Source: QHVT01 sp036399015 (GTDB taxonomy: Bacteria > Acidobacteriota > Thermoanaerobaculia > Gp7-AA8). From it: a DNA stretch of 64,000 nucleotides. The notes beneath the pieces were generated by a model. That model was not told where the DNA came from. It did no database searches and saw only the letters and a program-made list of their open reading frames with translations. Numbering within the stretch: position 1 is the first letter of the stretch; every line of letters begins with the position of its first letter. The stretch is taken from positions 1-64,000 of the forward strand of contig DASWNW010000084.1 in assembly GCA_036399015.1 (NCBI GenBank), written 5' to 3'. Position numbers and translations under genes: made by a program. Below, piece by piece: positions 8,018 to 14,578 of the stretch.

Positions 8018-8204
8018 TCTCACGCTGAGCTGTGCGGCCGTCTCGCGTGCCGAAGCCGAAGCGGCGCGGCGTTTGCCGCGATTGACGTTCGCAGAAGCGA
8101 GTAGCGAACCGCAACCGCCGTGACGCCGTCACGCTGGCGCTGAAGCAGCCGGCTCGGCCGGCGGGCCGAAGCCGAGCCGCACCAGCTTCAGCGTGAAGTT
8201 AGCG
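8018..8204 (-). repeat. attC-like imperfect palindrome, copy B
   Basis: It shares both termini with copy A: TCTCACGCT followed by GTGCGGCC and CCGAAGCCGAAGCGGCGCGG on the left, and CCGCACCAGCTTCAGCGTGA on the right, with a more variable centre. The right end reads GTTAGCG, an imperfect match to GTTRRRY. On the minus strand its TAA is the stop codon of the antitoxin gene at 8199, the same relation copy A has to the PIN gene. Two unrelated genes ending at the same base of the same repeat is how integron gene cassettes are built. Confidence 0.55.
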
Positions 8205-8432
8205 CGCGTTACCCTTTGTCGCGCGCGGTGGCTGTCCGTGTTCGGCGAGAAATTGACGCAGCGCGGCATTTACCGATTCAGAATCGCGAAATACTCTCGC
8301 GAGATCTGAATCGAGCAGGACGAGATTGGTTCCCTCGCGATACCGCTCATAGTATTTCCCGCGTACGCCTTTTGAGAAGTCGTACTCGGGTCTCATTTCG
8401 TCATCAGCATTTTCGTCAGAATCGTTCTTCAT
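8199..8432 (-). CDS. Antitoxin-like protein partnered with BrnT
   Basis: 77 residues from the ATG at 8432, which lies inside the end of the BrnT gene (17-base overlap). The sequence has an acidic N-terminus, then PEYDFSKGVRGKYYERYREG and a LDSDLARVFRDSESVNAALR segment typical of small ribbon-helix-helix-type antitoxins found beside DUF497/BrnT toxins. Gene order here is toxin then antitoxin, as in brnTA. It should bind and neutralise BrnT and repress the operon; this is inferred from context. An in-frame upstream start (8528) would begin deep within brnT and is not preferred. Confidence 0.65.
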   Translation of the reverse strand: MKNDSDENADDEMRPEYDFSKGVRGKYYERYREGTNLVLLDSDLARVFRDSESVNAALRQFLAEHGQPPRATKGNAR

Positions 8433-8694
8433 AGGTGCGACGCTCTCTTGTACTGGCAGGTCTAGCGCTGATGATCCTGATGTGATCATCTTCATCTTCC
8501 GTGTGCGCAACGGCGACGAGCAACCCACGACCTGTCACTGCGAGCGTCACGTATCTGAACTCGCCGACCGAATGATCTGGATCTAGAATCGTGATTTGAA
8601 GCTCATCATCGAACGCTGTTGCTGCTTCCTCAAAGCTGATTCCATGCTTCTGTTGATTCGCCCGATCCTTGTTCGGATCCCATTCGAACCGCAT
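8416..8694 (-). CDS. brnT: BrnT-family (DUF497) toxin
   Basis: 92 residues from the ATG at 8694. The start FEWDPNKDRANQQKHGISFEEA is the hallmark of BrnT/DUF497 proteins, and the C-terminus IRIISARPASTRERRTYEE carries the RxIISAR segment. BrnT is a RelE-fold ribonuclease toxin held in check by its downstream antitoxin. Longer upstream in-frame sequence exists (to 8769) but does not match the family. It is part of the AT-richer island between about 6.9 and 9.05 kb, presumably expressed from the gene-free stretch upstream. Confidence 0.85.
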   Translation of the reverse strand: MRFEWDPNKDRANQQKHGISFEEAATAFDDELQITILDPDHSVGEFRYVTLAVTGRGLLVAVAHTEDEDDHIRIISARPASTRERRTYEERF

Positions 8695-9049
8695 GTCACC
8701 ACAAATCTTAGCGGATAAGCCCTGCTTTCCGGCGGAACGGATCGTTCTGGAACGGAGAAGTGTCGTCACGACAGAAACTTACGTCGAAACCTTCGACGGC
8801 CGAGAGGCGCCAGGAAACGCCGCATGCGAGAACGCAGGCATCGTGACGTGAGCCGCTGAGGTGCAGCAGGCTGGCCCAAACAACCGGCTACTGCTCATCG
8901 ATACGTCTTATCGTGGCCACAGGATACGAGGAGTCGCTTGGTCGGTCGACAAGCGGCGGTCGCCGTTTCCCTGCCGTTGCTGAACTGGCCATTGATTCGT
9001 GTTCGGTGTGGCAACTCTAGTGCTCTCAGTTTCGTCGGGCTTTGTCCGT
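8695..9049. other. Gene-free 355-base stretch upstream of brnT
   Basis: No convincing reading frame on either strand. It probably contains the brnT promoter (minus strand) and the right-hand end of the inserted island. Similarity to the duplicated operon (11056-11190) begins only at about 9056. I see no third copy of the attC-like repeat and no clear integrase or transposon end. Confidence 0.4.
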
Positions 9050-9127
9050 CTAGATGGACTGCAGATAGGCGAATCCACGCGGCGTCTCGATCTTGAAGAC
9101 GTCCCCCAGCTCGATCGCGGTGCTCAT
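9050..9127 (-). pseudogene. 5' fragment of Imm26-like gene (paralogue of 10680-11147)
   Basis: It starts with an ATG overlapping the TGA of the lipoprotein gene, as in the intact paralogue, and reads IELGDVFKIETPRGFAYLQ before diverging and hitting a TAG (25 residues). The intact copy is 155 residues. Its lost 3' end is recognisable at 6766-6886, so the island between about 6.89 and 9.05 kb has replaced the middle of this gene. Confidence 0.75.
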
Positions 9128-9462
9128 TTGCGGGTGCTCTCCGCGCGCGTTGCGACGTGCGGCCGGCACTCAGGGCGATACTGCCGGAGGAGTTCTACAG
9201 GGTCGCCAGCCAGTGACGACAGAGGACCGAAGTAGAAGGCGTCTGCAGCATACCTGCACGGGAGACGTGAGGACGTGCACAAATACCGCGACCTCGGGAT
9301 CACGTACGTCCCGTCTGCGCCGTTCGTCGACCCCGGCGGGCACTCCGCGCGCGACTCCACCACCACCCATCCATGGGTCGTCTCGGCCGAAAGCACGTAC
9401 TTCCCACGGGGTGCGCAGCCGGCGAACGACAAAACGAGGAGCAGGACGCCCGCCGGTTTCAC
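9124..9462 (-). CDS. Small lipoprotein of unknown function (full-length copy)
   Basis: 112 residues from a GTG at 9462 that overlaps the TGA of the preceding gene (GTGA), so it is probably translationally coupled. It begins KPAGVLLLVLSFAGC, a signal peptide with lipobox and lipid-anchor Cys. The mature part (YVLSAETTHGWVVVESRAEC) is Cys-containing and has no recognised domain. A shortened paralogue at 11144-11263 keeps both ends but lacks 73 residues from the middle without breaking the frame. It is the second gene of the duplicated unit. Confidence 0.6.
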   Translation of the reverse strand: MKPAGVLLLVLSFAGCAPRGKYVLSAETTHGWVVVESRAECPPGSTNGADGTYVIPRSRYLCTSSRLPCRYAADAFYFGPLSSLAGDPVELLRQYRPECRPHVATRAESTRK

Positions 9463-9677
9463 TGTAACGGCTCCACCCCCGTTCCGACGTGCGTGAGCTT
9501 GTACCTTCGCCATTCCTCCGGCGTCATGCGGGCGGTAGCGCGGCGCTCGAGGCGGAGGCTGTTCCAGCCGGGGTTGTTCGGGACCGGCGCGCCCGGATAG
9601 AGCGCGCGCTGCTGCTCGACGAGCCGCCGCAGCTCGTCGCCGGCTTCACCGAGGGGGATGGTGCGGATCCAGGTCAT
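9459..9677 (-). CDS. Chimeric duplication-junction gene: CMD N-terminus fused to lipoprotein C-terminus
   Basis: 72 residues. The first 29 codons (MTWIRTIPLGEAGDEL to YPG) copy the start of the CMD/AhpD-like gene at 6740. The rest (PVPNNPGW...THVGTGVEPLQ) copies the last 43 or so codons of the lipoprotein gene at 11260-12048. The join falls near 9590. This is the expected scar where the end of one tandem-duplication unit meets the start of the next. It lacks the CMD redox motif and a lipobox, so it is probably non-functional, though the frame is intact and a start/stop overlap with the next gene is kept. Confidence 0.7.
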   Translation of the reverse strand: MTWIRTIPLGEAGDELRRLVEQQRALYPGAPVPNNPGWNSLRLERRATARMTPEEWRRYKLTHVGTGVEPLQ

Positions 9678-9714
9678 GGGGTGCGGGGAGTATATGCAAC
9701 GGGCTCCGCCTCCA

Positions 9715-10683
9715 CTACCACCGAACAGGAAGCACGCCTCGGCTCAGGAAAAAGCTCCATCCCACGACGAATACGACGGCGACCACACCGACGGCGACAG
9801 ATCGATCGCTGGCGCGACTGAGAATCGTCAATATCGCCGCCGCGATGAGACCGATCACCGGTGCCAGGCAAAGCAGAGGATAAAGAGCAGACACCCCGGC
9901 ATAAGTGGCAACGCCGTCAATCGCCATCGTCGCCGCGCCACGGGCGAACGAGCCATCCCGGATGACCGGCGCGAGCTGGTAGGCGATCGCGCCGGCGAGA
10001 TAACCAACGGCTGGTCCGATGAAGATCCAGCGCGAATTCCTGATAGCCCGACGCATTCCGTAGAGCGTAAACAGCACGGTAAAGGAAACCCACATGCTGA
10101 CGACATACGGCGCATAGAACGACTTCAACCACATGTACAGCCATCGATTCACGCCCGACACGACACACGTGGCATAAGCGAGGAGGACGGAAAGCAGAGA
10201 TATCGCGAGCCGATACATCTGGTCAGCACTTGCCGGCCCATGTGAAACGACGCGGAGCGAGCGACGCGGGTCGAGAGTGACGGTGGCGCCGGCAAAGTCC
10301 TCGACGTGAACGAAGCCGCGCGCCACCACGGTGTCCACGATCACTTCATTGTGGCCGTACGTTGCCAGCGTCGTTCCGCTGCCGGGATCGAATAGATCGA
10401 CGTTGAGCTCACCTTCGACGATCCACGTTTCTCCAAACAGATGGATGCGATGCGTTTCGTCGTTCCTGTCGATGCGGCGCATCGTGCCGTGCTGGCGATC
10501 GACCACGTACAACGTCGGGCCCGCCCAGACTGCTACGTACGGACCGAGCGAGGCCGCCCGAGGGCCGTAGTACTCGAGGAACGCGACTCTGCCGAGGTCG
10601 TTACCGTCCACCACGACAGAAAACGTAGCCTCACCCGCCGTCGTCCGGAGATGCTCGAGCTTCACTCCGGGAACGTCGATCAT
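9715..10683 (-). CDS. Membrane protein of unknown function with soluble N-terminal domain
   Basis: 322 residues from the ATG at 10683, which overlaps the TGA of the upstream Imm26-like gene (ATGA). Residues 1 to about 160 are soluble and beta-rich (DVPGVKLEHLRTTAGEATF...TWIVEGELNVDLFDPG). The second half contains about five hydrophobic segments (SLLSVLLAYATCVV, MWVSFTVLFTLYGM, GPAVGYLAGAIAYQL, LAPVIGLIAAAILTIL, VGVVAVVFVVGWSFF). No family is recognised. It is the last gene of the first duplication copy; the second copy has lost it. Confidence 0.65.
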   Translation of the reverse strand: MIDVPGVKLEHLRTTAGEATFSVVVDGNDLGRVAFLEYYGPRAASLGPYVAVWAGPTLYVVDRQHGTMRRIDRNDETHRIHLFGETWIVEGELNVDLFDPGSGTTLATYGHNEVIVDTVVARGFVHVEDFAGATVTLDPRRSLRVVSHGPASADQMYRLAISLLSVLLAYATCVVSGVNRWLYMWLKSFYAPYVVSMWVSFTVLFTLYGMRRAIRNSRWIFIGPAVGYLAGAIAYQLAPVIRDGSFARGAATMAIDGVATYAGVSALYPLLCLAPVIGLIAAAILTILSRASDRSVAVGVVAVVFVVGWSFFLSRGVLPVRW

Positions 10684-11147
10684 GGCCAGCCCTCCGCCGG
10701 GCGCCAGCCAGCAACGATCCGCTCGATCAGCAAGGTGTCGTTCCAGATCGCCTTGACCGAAAGCTGCTTCTGTTCGTCGTCGAGCCGATCGACGCACCAC
10801 GATTGATTCCCGTCCCACAACCACCAGTTCTCGATCGCGCGCGTCAGCGGATTGATTCTTCCGGGCGAGCGAAGCAGCGGCGGGCGAGCGACCCGTGACG
10901 GGATGGCGGCGGCGCCCACGCGACGAACGATCTTTTTCCTCAATGCATGTGCGACAGGAAAGAACGTGAAGAACACCTCAGGCTCACTCGCCAGCTCGTT
11001 GATGTCTTCAGGGCGCGCCGTGTAAATCCCGGGGAGCACTCGAATGAGGACTCCCATCGTTTTGTCGTTGTAGATGTACTGCAGGTAGGCGAATCCACGC
11101 GGTGTCTCGATCTCGAAGACGTCTCCCAGCTCGATCGTGATGCTCAT
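10680..11147 (-). CDS. Imm26-like protein (putative immunity-type protein), intact copy
   Basis: 155 residues from the ATG at 11147, which overlaps the preceding lipoprotein stop. The N-terminus (TIELGDVFEIETPRGFAYLQ) resembles the start of Imm26 family proteins (GDVFxIxxxxGxYxxxQ). The rest is without recognised motifs and ends RPAEGWP. Imm26 proteins are predicted immunity partners of polymorphic toxins; that function is not demonstrated here and no toxin is visible nearby. Fragments of a second copy flank the toxin-antitoxin island. Confidence 0.5.
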   Translation of the reverse strand: MSITIELGDVFEIETPRGFAYLQYIYNDKTMGVLIRVLPGIYTARPEDINELASEPEVFFTFFPVAHALRKKIVRRVGAAAIPSRVARPPLLRSPGRINPLTRAIENWWLWDGNQSWCVDRLDDEQKQLSVKAIWNDTLLIERIVAGWRPAEGWP

Positions 11148-11263
11148 TTGCGGGTGCTCTCCGCGCGCGTTGCGACGTGCGGCCGGCATGAAAGCACGTA
11201 CTTCACACGAGGTGCACAGCCCGCGAACGACAAAACGAGGAGCAGGACGCCCGCCGGTTTCAC
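11144..11263 (-). CDS. Internally deleted small lipoprotein (39 residues)
   Basis: The GTG at 11263 overlaps the TGA of the upstream gene; the product reads KPAGVLLLVLSFAGC, then KYVLS joined directly to CRPHVATRAESTRK. Compared with the 112-residue copy at 9124-9462 it has an in-frame loss of 73 codons. The signal peptide and lipobox remain. Its TGA overlaps the ATG of the Imm26-like gene. It may now serve only as a coupling leader. Confidence 0.6.
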   Translation of the reverse strand: MKPAGVLLLVLSFAGCAPRVKYVLSCRPHVATRAESTRK

Positions 11264-12048
11264 TGTAACGGCTCCACGCCCGTCCCGACGTGCGTGAGCT
11301 TGTACGTTCGCCATTCCTCCGGCGTCATGCGGGCGGTGGCGCGGCGCTCGAGGCGGAGGCTGGTCCAGCCGGGGTTGTTGGGGACGGGCGACTCGAACTT
11401 CTCGATCAGGCCGTCCTCTACGTTGACCCAGAGCGTACCGTTCATGCCGGCGCCGGCGAGGGTGTAGCGGCGGGTGGGGACGCCGTCGACCCGCTCGGTG
11501 CCGCCGTAGCGCGCCGTGGCGAAGCCGCGCAGCTCCATCAGCTCTTTCTTCGTGCCGAAGGTCGGCTCCGCGAAGGCGACGCGGAAGCTGCGCTTCGGGT
11601 CGGTGACGTGCGGCAGCATCACGTTCAGCGACATGAGATCGAAGTTGTAGACGTGCAACGGGAAAGTTTCGACGGCGAAGGTCTGCTCGTCGTCACCGAT
11701 CTTCACGGCCAGCTCCGAGCCTCGAATCGTCAGCTCGGCGCGCGGCTCGCGGCGGCCGTCGGCGGTGATCACGCCGGCGTCGAGGCGGTCGGCGGAGAAG
11801 CGGCTCCAGTCGAGCCGCGCGAGGACGTCGGCGGAGTCGTCGAGGTCTTTCTCGCTCTTGTACACCTCGATGCGGTCGCGCGCGGCGATGTAGAGGGAAA
11901 CCAGCGACGGCTTCGAGCCGTCTAGGTTCGACTTGACGTAATGTACGACCCGCCCCGGGTCGACGCGCTCGGGGCGGAAGGTGAAGTCGGATGTCTGGCA
12001 GCCCGCGGCGACCAGGACGAGCCACGCTGCAAAGCGCATGGCGGACAT
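11260..12048 (-). CDS. Lipoprotein of unknown function
   Basis: 262 residues. The segment MRFAAWLVLVAAGC gives a signal peptide with lipobox; the second Met (12039) is an equally good start. The mature domain looks beta-rich (VVHYVKSNLDGSKPSLVSLY, GVPTRRYTLAGAGMNGTLWV) and recalls outer-membrane lipoproteins that bind or sense lipids, but no family can be named. It heads a minus-strand operon with 3-4 base start/stop overlaps through the genes at 11263, 11147 and 10683. Its last 43 or so codons are repeated in the chimera at 9459-9677. Confidence 0.7.
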   Translation of the reverse strand: MSAMRFAAWLVLVAAGCQTSDFTFRPERVDPGRVVHYVKSNLDGSKPSLVSLYIAARDRIEVYKSEKDLDDSADVLARLDWSRFSADRLDAGVITADGRREPRAELTIRGSELAVKIGDDEQTFAVETFPLHVYNFDLMSLNVMLPHVTDPKRSFRVAFAEPTFGTKKELMELRGFATARYGGTERVDGVPTRRYTLAGAGMNGTLWVNVEDGLIEKFESPVPNNPGWTSLRLERRATARMTPEEWRTYKLTHVGTGVEPLQ

Positions 12049-12065
12049 TGTGTACGATCCGCCCC

Positions 12066-12743
12066 GTGATTCCCTGGACCCTCCTCGGCTCCGCGCGCAT
12101 CCCCGGCGACGGCGGGGAGATGCGGCTGCTGCAGCGGGGCGGCGAGTACTCGATCCGCGTCGGCAGCTACGAGCTGATGAACAGCCGTGTCCACGGCTCG
12201 GAGGACGCGCTGGCGTCGCTGGTGTGCGAGCGGCTGGACTGCGCGCGCGTGCGGGTGCTGATCGGCGGGCTGGGAATGGCGTTCACGCTCCTGGCGGTGC
12301 TGAAGAGCGTCGGCCGGGAGAGCGAGGTCGTCGTCTCGGAGCTCGTGCCGGAGGTGGTGGCGTGGCATCGCGGCCCGCTGGCCGCCGTGTCGGGCGGTGC
12401 GCTCGACGACCCGCGCGTGTCCGTACGGGAGGTGGACGTGGCGCGCGTGCTGCGCGATGAGCGGAGCGCGTTCGACGCCGTGCTGCTCGACGTCGACAAC
12501 GGTCCGGTGGGGCTGACCTCGCGGAAAAACGACTGGCTCTACTCCCCTGCCGGCCTGCGGGCGGCCCACGCGGCGCTCCGCCCCGGCGGAATCCTCGCCG
12601 TCTGGTCCGCCGGTCCCGACGCGGCGTTCACGCGCCGTCTCCAGCAGGCGGGATTCTCGACCGAGGAGGTGCGCGTGCGGGGACGCGGTGGAAAAGGGGG
12701 CCCGCGCTATCTGATCTGGATCGCCCGCCGGTCCGATCGCTGA
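12066..12743 (+). CDS. Spermidine synthase-like / SAM-dependent methyltransferase-fold protein
   Basis: 225 residues from the GTG at 12066 (IPWTLLGSARIPGDGGEMRL). The Rossmann-fold core shows VLIGGLGMAFTLLAVL as the nucleotide-binding glycine loop, VVVSELVPEVVAWHRG after it, and FDAVLLDVDNGP in the position of the catalytic Asp region of polyamine synthases. It resembles the short spermine/spermidine synthase-domain proteins that lack the N-terminal beta-strand domain. The substrate is uncertain. It is divergent from the lipoprotein operon, with start codons only about 18 bases apart, so their promoters must overlap the coding sequences. Confidence 0.75.
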   Translation: MIPWTLLGSARIPGDGGEMRLLQRGGEYSIRVGSYELMNSRVHGSEDALASLVCERLDCARVRVLIGGLGMAFTLLAVLKSVGRESEVVVSELVPEVVAWHRGPLAAVSGGALDDPRVSVREVDVARVLRDERSAFDAVLLDVDNGPVGLTSRKNDWLYSPAGLRAAHAALRPGGILAVWSAGPDAAFTRRLQQAGFSTEEVRVRGRGGKGGPRYLIWIARRSDR

Positions 12744-12757
12744 CAAAGCCGGAGATT

Positions 12758-12925
12758 CTTCTTCCGCGGGAGGATCGCGATCTTCCGCGCGAGCATTGCG
12801 TTCTTCCGGACGAGGACTGCGATCCTCGGTGGAAGGATCGCGAAGCTGCCCCGGAAGATGGAGAAGTTGCGAGCGAGGATGGCGATGCCGGCGGGGAAGA
12901 TCGCCGTCTTCCGGTCGAGGACCGT
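12758..12925 (-). repeat. Degenerate 21-bp tandem repeats encoding heptapeptide units (AILxRK type)
   Basis: Eight diverged 21-base units in one minus-strand frame spell heptapeptides such as TAIFPAG, IAILARN, FAILPPR, IAVLVRK, NAMLARK and IAILPRK. They form the bulk of a 78-residue open frame (12943 down to 12707) whose end overlaps the upstream gene. The frame has an ATG but no clear ribosome site. It could be a repetitive element that happens to stay open, or an amphipathic repeat peptide. Nothing else occupies this gap. Confidence 0.6.
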
Positions 12926-12970
12926 TACCTTCCGCCGCTTCATTCGTATCTAAGAGTGGAAGGAGAAACG

Positions 12971-13450
12971 ATGCTGACCGGTAAGGCGCTTGCCCACGTG
13001 GAGAAAGTGCAGAAGCATCTCGAAACGCTCAAGGCGATCGCGGACGAGTATGCCGATCCGCCCGACACGCCGCCGCTGACCACTCCGCAGATCCGCCTGG
13101 TGCGGTCGACGCCGCTCGAGGGGCTGCTCGCCGCGGCGAACTTTGCGGAAGCGGTACCGGGCGTCGGCGGTGTCCTCTCTGACGCCGAGCTGCTGAAGGA
13201 GGCGATTGATTTCGAGCTCGCGCACACGCCGCTGCTCGCCGCCGCGCGCGAGCTGGTGCTCCGGATCGAGACGCGGATGCTCCGGCAGCGCCTGGAGGCG
13301 GTCCTGTACGCGCGCGGGCTCTACCGGGTGGGAAAGAGCTACGTCACCACCGGCTCGACGCAGCACGAGAAGGTGTTCGTGCAGGCGATGCGACGCACGC
13401 TCGGGCGCCACAAACGGCGCAAACCGGCCGGCGGCGAGGCCGAGGAGTAA
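12971..13450 (+). CDS. Helical protein of unknown function
   Basis: 159 residues. The ATG at 12971 follows GGAAGGAGAAACG, a strong ribosome site, which rules out the alternative start 15 bases upstream. The sequence is mostly helical, rich in Leu, Ala and Glu, with no signal peptide and a basic C-terminus (RRTLGRHKRRKP). No family is recognised. A GVGGVLSDAELL turn in the middle recalls nothing specific. It lies nine bases before the GWxTD gene on the same strand, so they may be cotranscribed. Confidence 0.65.
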   Translation: MLTGKALAHVEKVQKHLETLKAIADEYADPPDTPPLTTPQIRLVRSTPLEGLLAAANFAEAVPGVGGVLSDAELLKEAIDFELAHTPLLAAARELVLRIETRMLRQRLEAVLYARGLYRVGKSYVTTGSTQHEKVFVQAMRRTLGRHKRRKPAGGEAEE

Positions 13451-13459
13451 AATCGGGCC

Positions 13460-14428
13460 ATGCGTGCCCTGATCCTCGCCTGCTCGCTCGCCGCCGTCGT
13501 GGCCGTGCCGCTGCACGCGGCGGATCCCGGTCCCTCGCTCGCGAAGGCTCGCGAGGAGATCGCCGCCGGCCGTCACGCCGCGGCGCTGCAACTGCTGCGG
13601 GAGACGACCGCGCACGCGGCGGCGCTGACGGACACGAAGCAGCGGGCGGCGGCCCTCTCCGCCATCCATTTCTACAGCGCGGTCGCCGCGTCGGGTCTCG
13701 GCGACCCGGAACAGGCGACCGCGGAGCTGCGCTCGTTCTTCCTCTACAACCCCTCCAGCAAGCTCGATACGAGCCGCTTTTCGCGCGACTTCGCGACGCT
13801 GTTCACGACCGTGCAGAAGAAGGTGGCGCAGGGGCGCAGCAGCCCGGCGTCGTTCGACGACGCCTATCCCGGCTACCCGCCCGCGGTCTCCAGCAGCATC
13901 TGGCCGCTCAACATCTGGGGCGCGTCGAGCGAGTTCATGATCCTGGGGACGGAGGCGGAGAAGGAGCAGTGGGGCCGCCTGCGGGACGACGAGGCGCGCC
14001 GCGCCTTCGTCGACAAGTTCTGGGCCGACCGCGATCCCGACCCCTCCACCGGCGTCAACGAGCTGCGCGTCGAGCTGCTGCGCCGGATCGCCTTCGCCGA
14101 CGTGGCCTTCGTGGAAGAGGGGGATGACCGCGGCTCCCTCACCGACCGCGGACGCGTCTTCGTCCTCCTCGGCCCCCCGCAGCGCGTGCGCATCCGTCCG
14201 ATGACGCGCCGCGAGTCGATCGGCGGCACGCCGTCGCGCACCCTCGACGCCGGCAACGCGGTCGAGCACTGGGTCTACTTCCGCGAGCAGCTCCCGAGGA
14301 AGCTCCCCCACAACGAGGTGGAGTTCAAATTCGTGAGCCAGGGCGGCTCGCTCGTGCGCGTGCTGCAGCACGAGTTCATCCCGGAGAAGGTGATCCGCGA
14401 CAGCCCGGCGGCCCTGCGGCGGGACTAA
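13460..14428 (+). CDS. GWxTD domain-containing protein
   Basis: 322 residues with a signal peptide ending in PLHAA. The first third is helical and repeat-like (AKAREEIAAGRHAAALQLL). The second part carries the signature of GWxTD proteins: EAEKEQWGRLRDDEARRAFVDKFW, then RDPDPSTGVNELRVELLRRI and a GRVFVLLGPP turn. The family is found mainly in Acidobacteria and Bacteroidetes; its role is unknown, although the fold is likely exported. It converges on the phosphodiesterase-TPR gene across a structured intergenic region. Confidence 0.85.
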   Translation: MRALILACSLAAVVAVPLHAADPGPSLAKAREEIAAGRHAAALQLLRETTAHAAALTDTKQRAAALSAIHFYSAVAASGLGDPEQATAELRSFFLYNPSSKLDTSRFSRDFATLFTTVQKKVAQGRSSPASFDDAYPGYPPAVSSSIWPLNIWGASSEFMILGTEAEKEQWGRLRDDEARRAFVDKFWADRDPDPSTGVNELRVELLRRIAFADVAFVEEGDDRGSLTDRGRVFVLLGPPQRVRIRPMTRRESIGGTPSRTLDAGNAVEHWVYFREQLPRKLPHNEVEFKFVSQGGSLVRVLQHEFIPEKVIRDSPAALRRD

Positions 14429-14578
14429 GCAGAACGCACTCAGTCCGCCAACGCACGAGAGAACGACCGGAGGCCTCCGGCGGCTGGGGCCACGGGCCCC
14501 AGACCCCGTTTGTTGGCCTAGCCTCCACACCACATCAGTGGAAACTTGGCGAGTCCGCGGCGAGTGCGTCCTGCTTAG
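14425..14578. terminator. Structured convergent intergenic region, probable bidirectional terminator
   Basis: The 17-base arms 14425-14441 and 14562-14578 are inverted copies with one mismatch, and each contains the TAA stop of the gene entering from its side. Between them lie a 14-base perfect palindrome CCGGAGGCCTCCGG (14467-14480) and a hairpin CTGGGGCC-ACG-GGCCCCAG (14484-14502). No T-tract is present, so termination by structure alone is an inference. Confidence 0.55.

Noticed and set aside
8018..8132. Small gene on the minus strand at 7821-8132
   Set aside because: Most of it lies in the attC-like repeat and it conflicts with the PIN frame; its possible relevance is only as a frameshifted PIN start.
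6887..9056. Transposon or insertion sequence
   Set aside because: No transposase, no terminal inverted repeats at the island edges and no target-site duplication could be seen.
12707..12943. Confident 78-residue gene
   Set aside because: The frame is made almost entirely of degenerate 21-bp repeats, lacks a ribosome site and overlaps the previous gene, so it is listed as a repeat.
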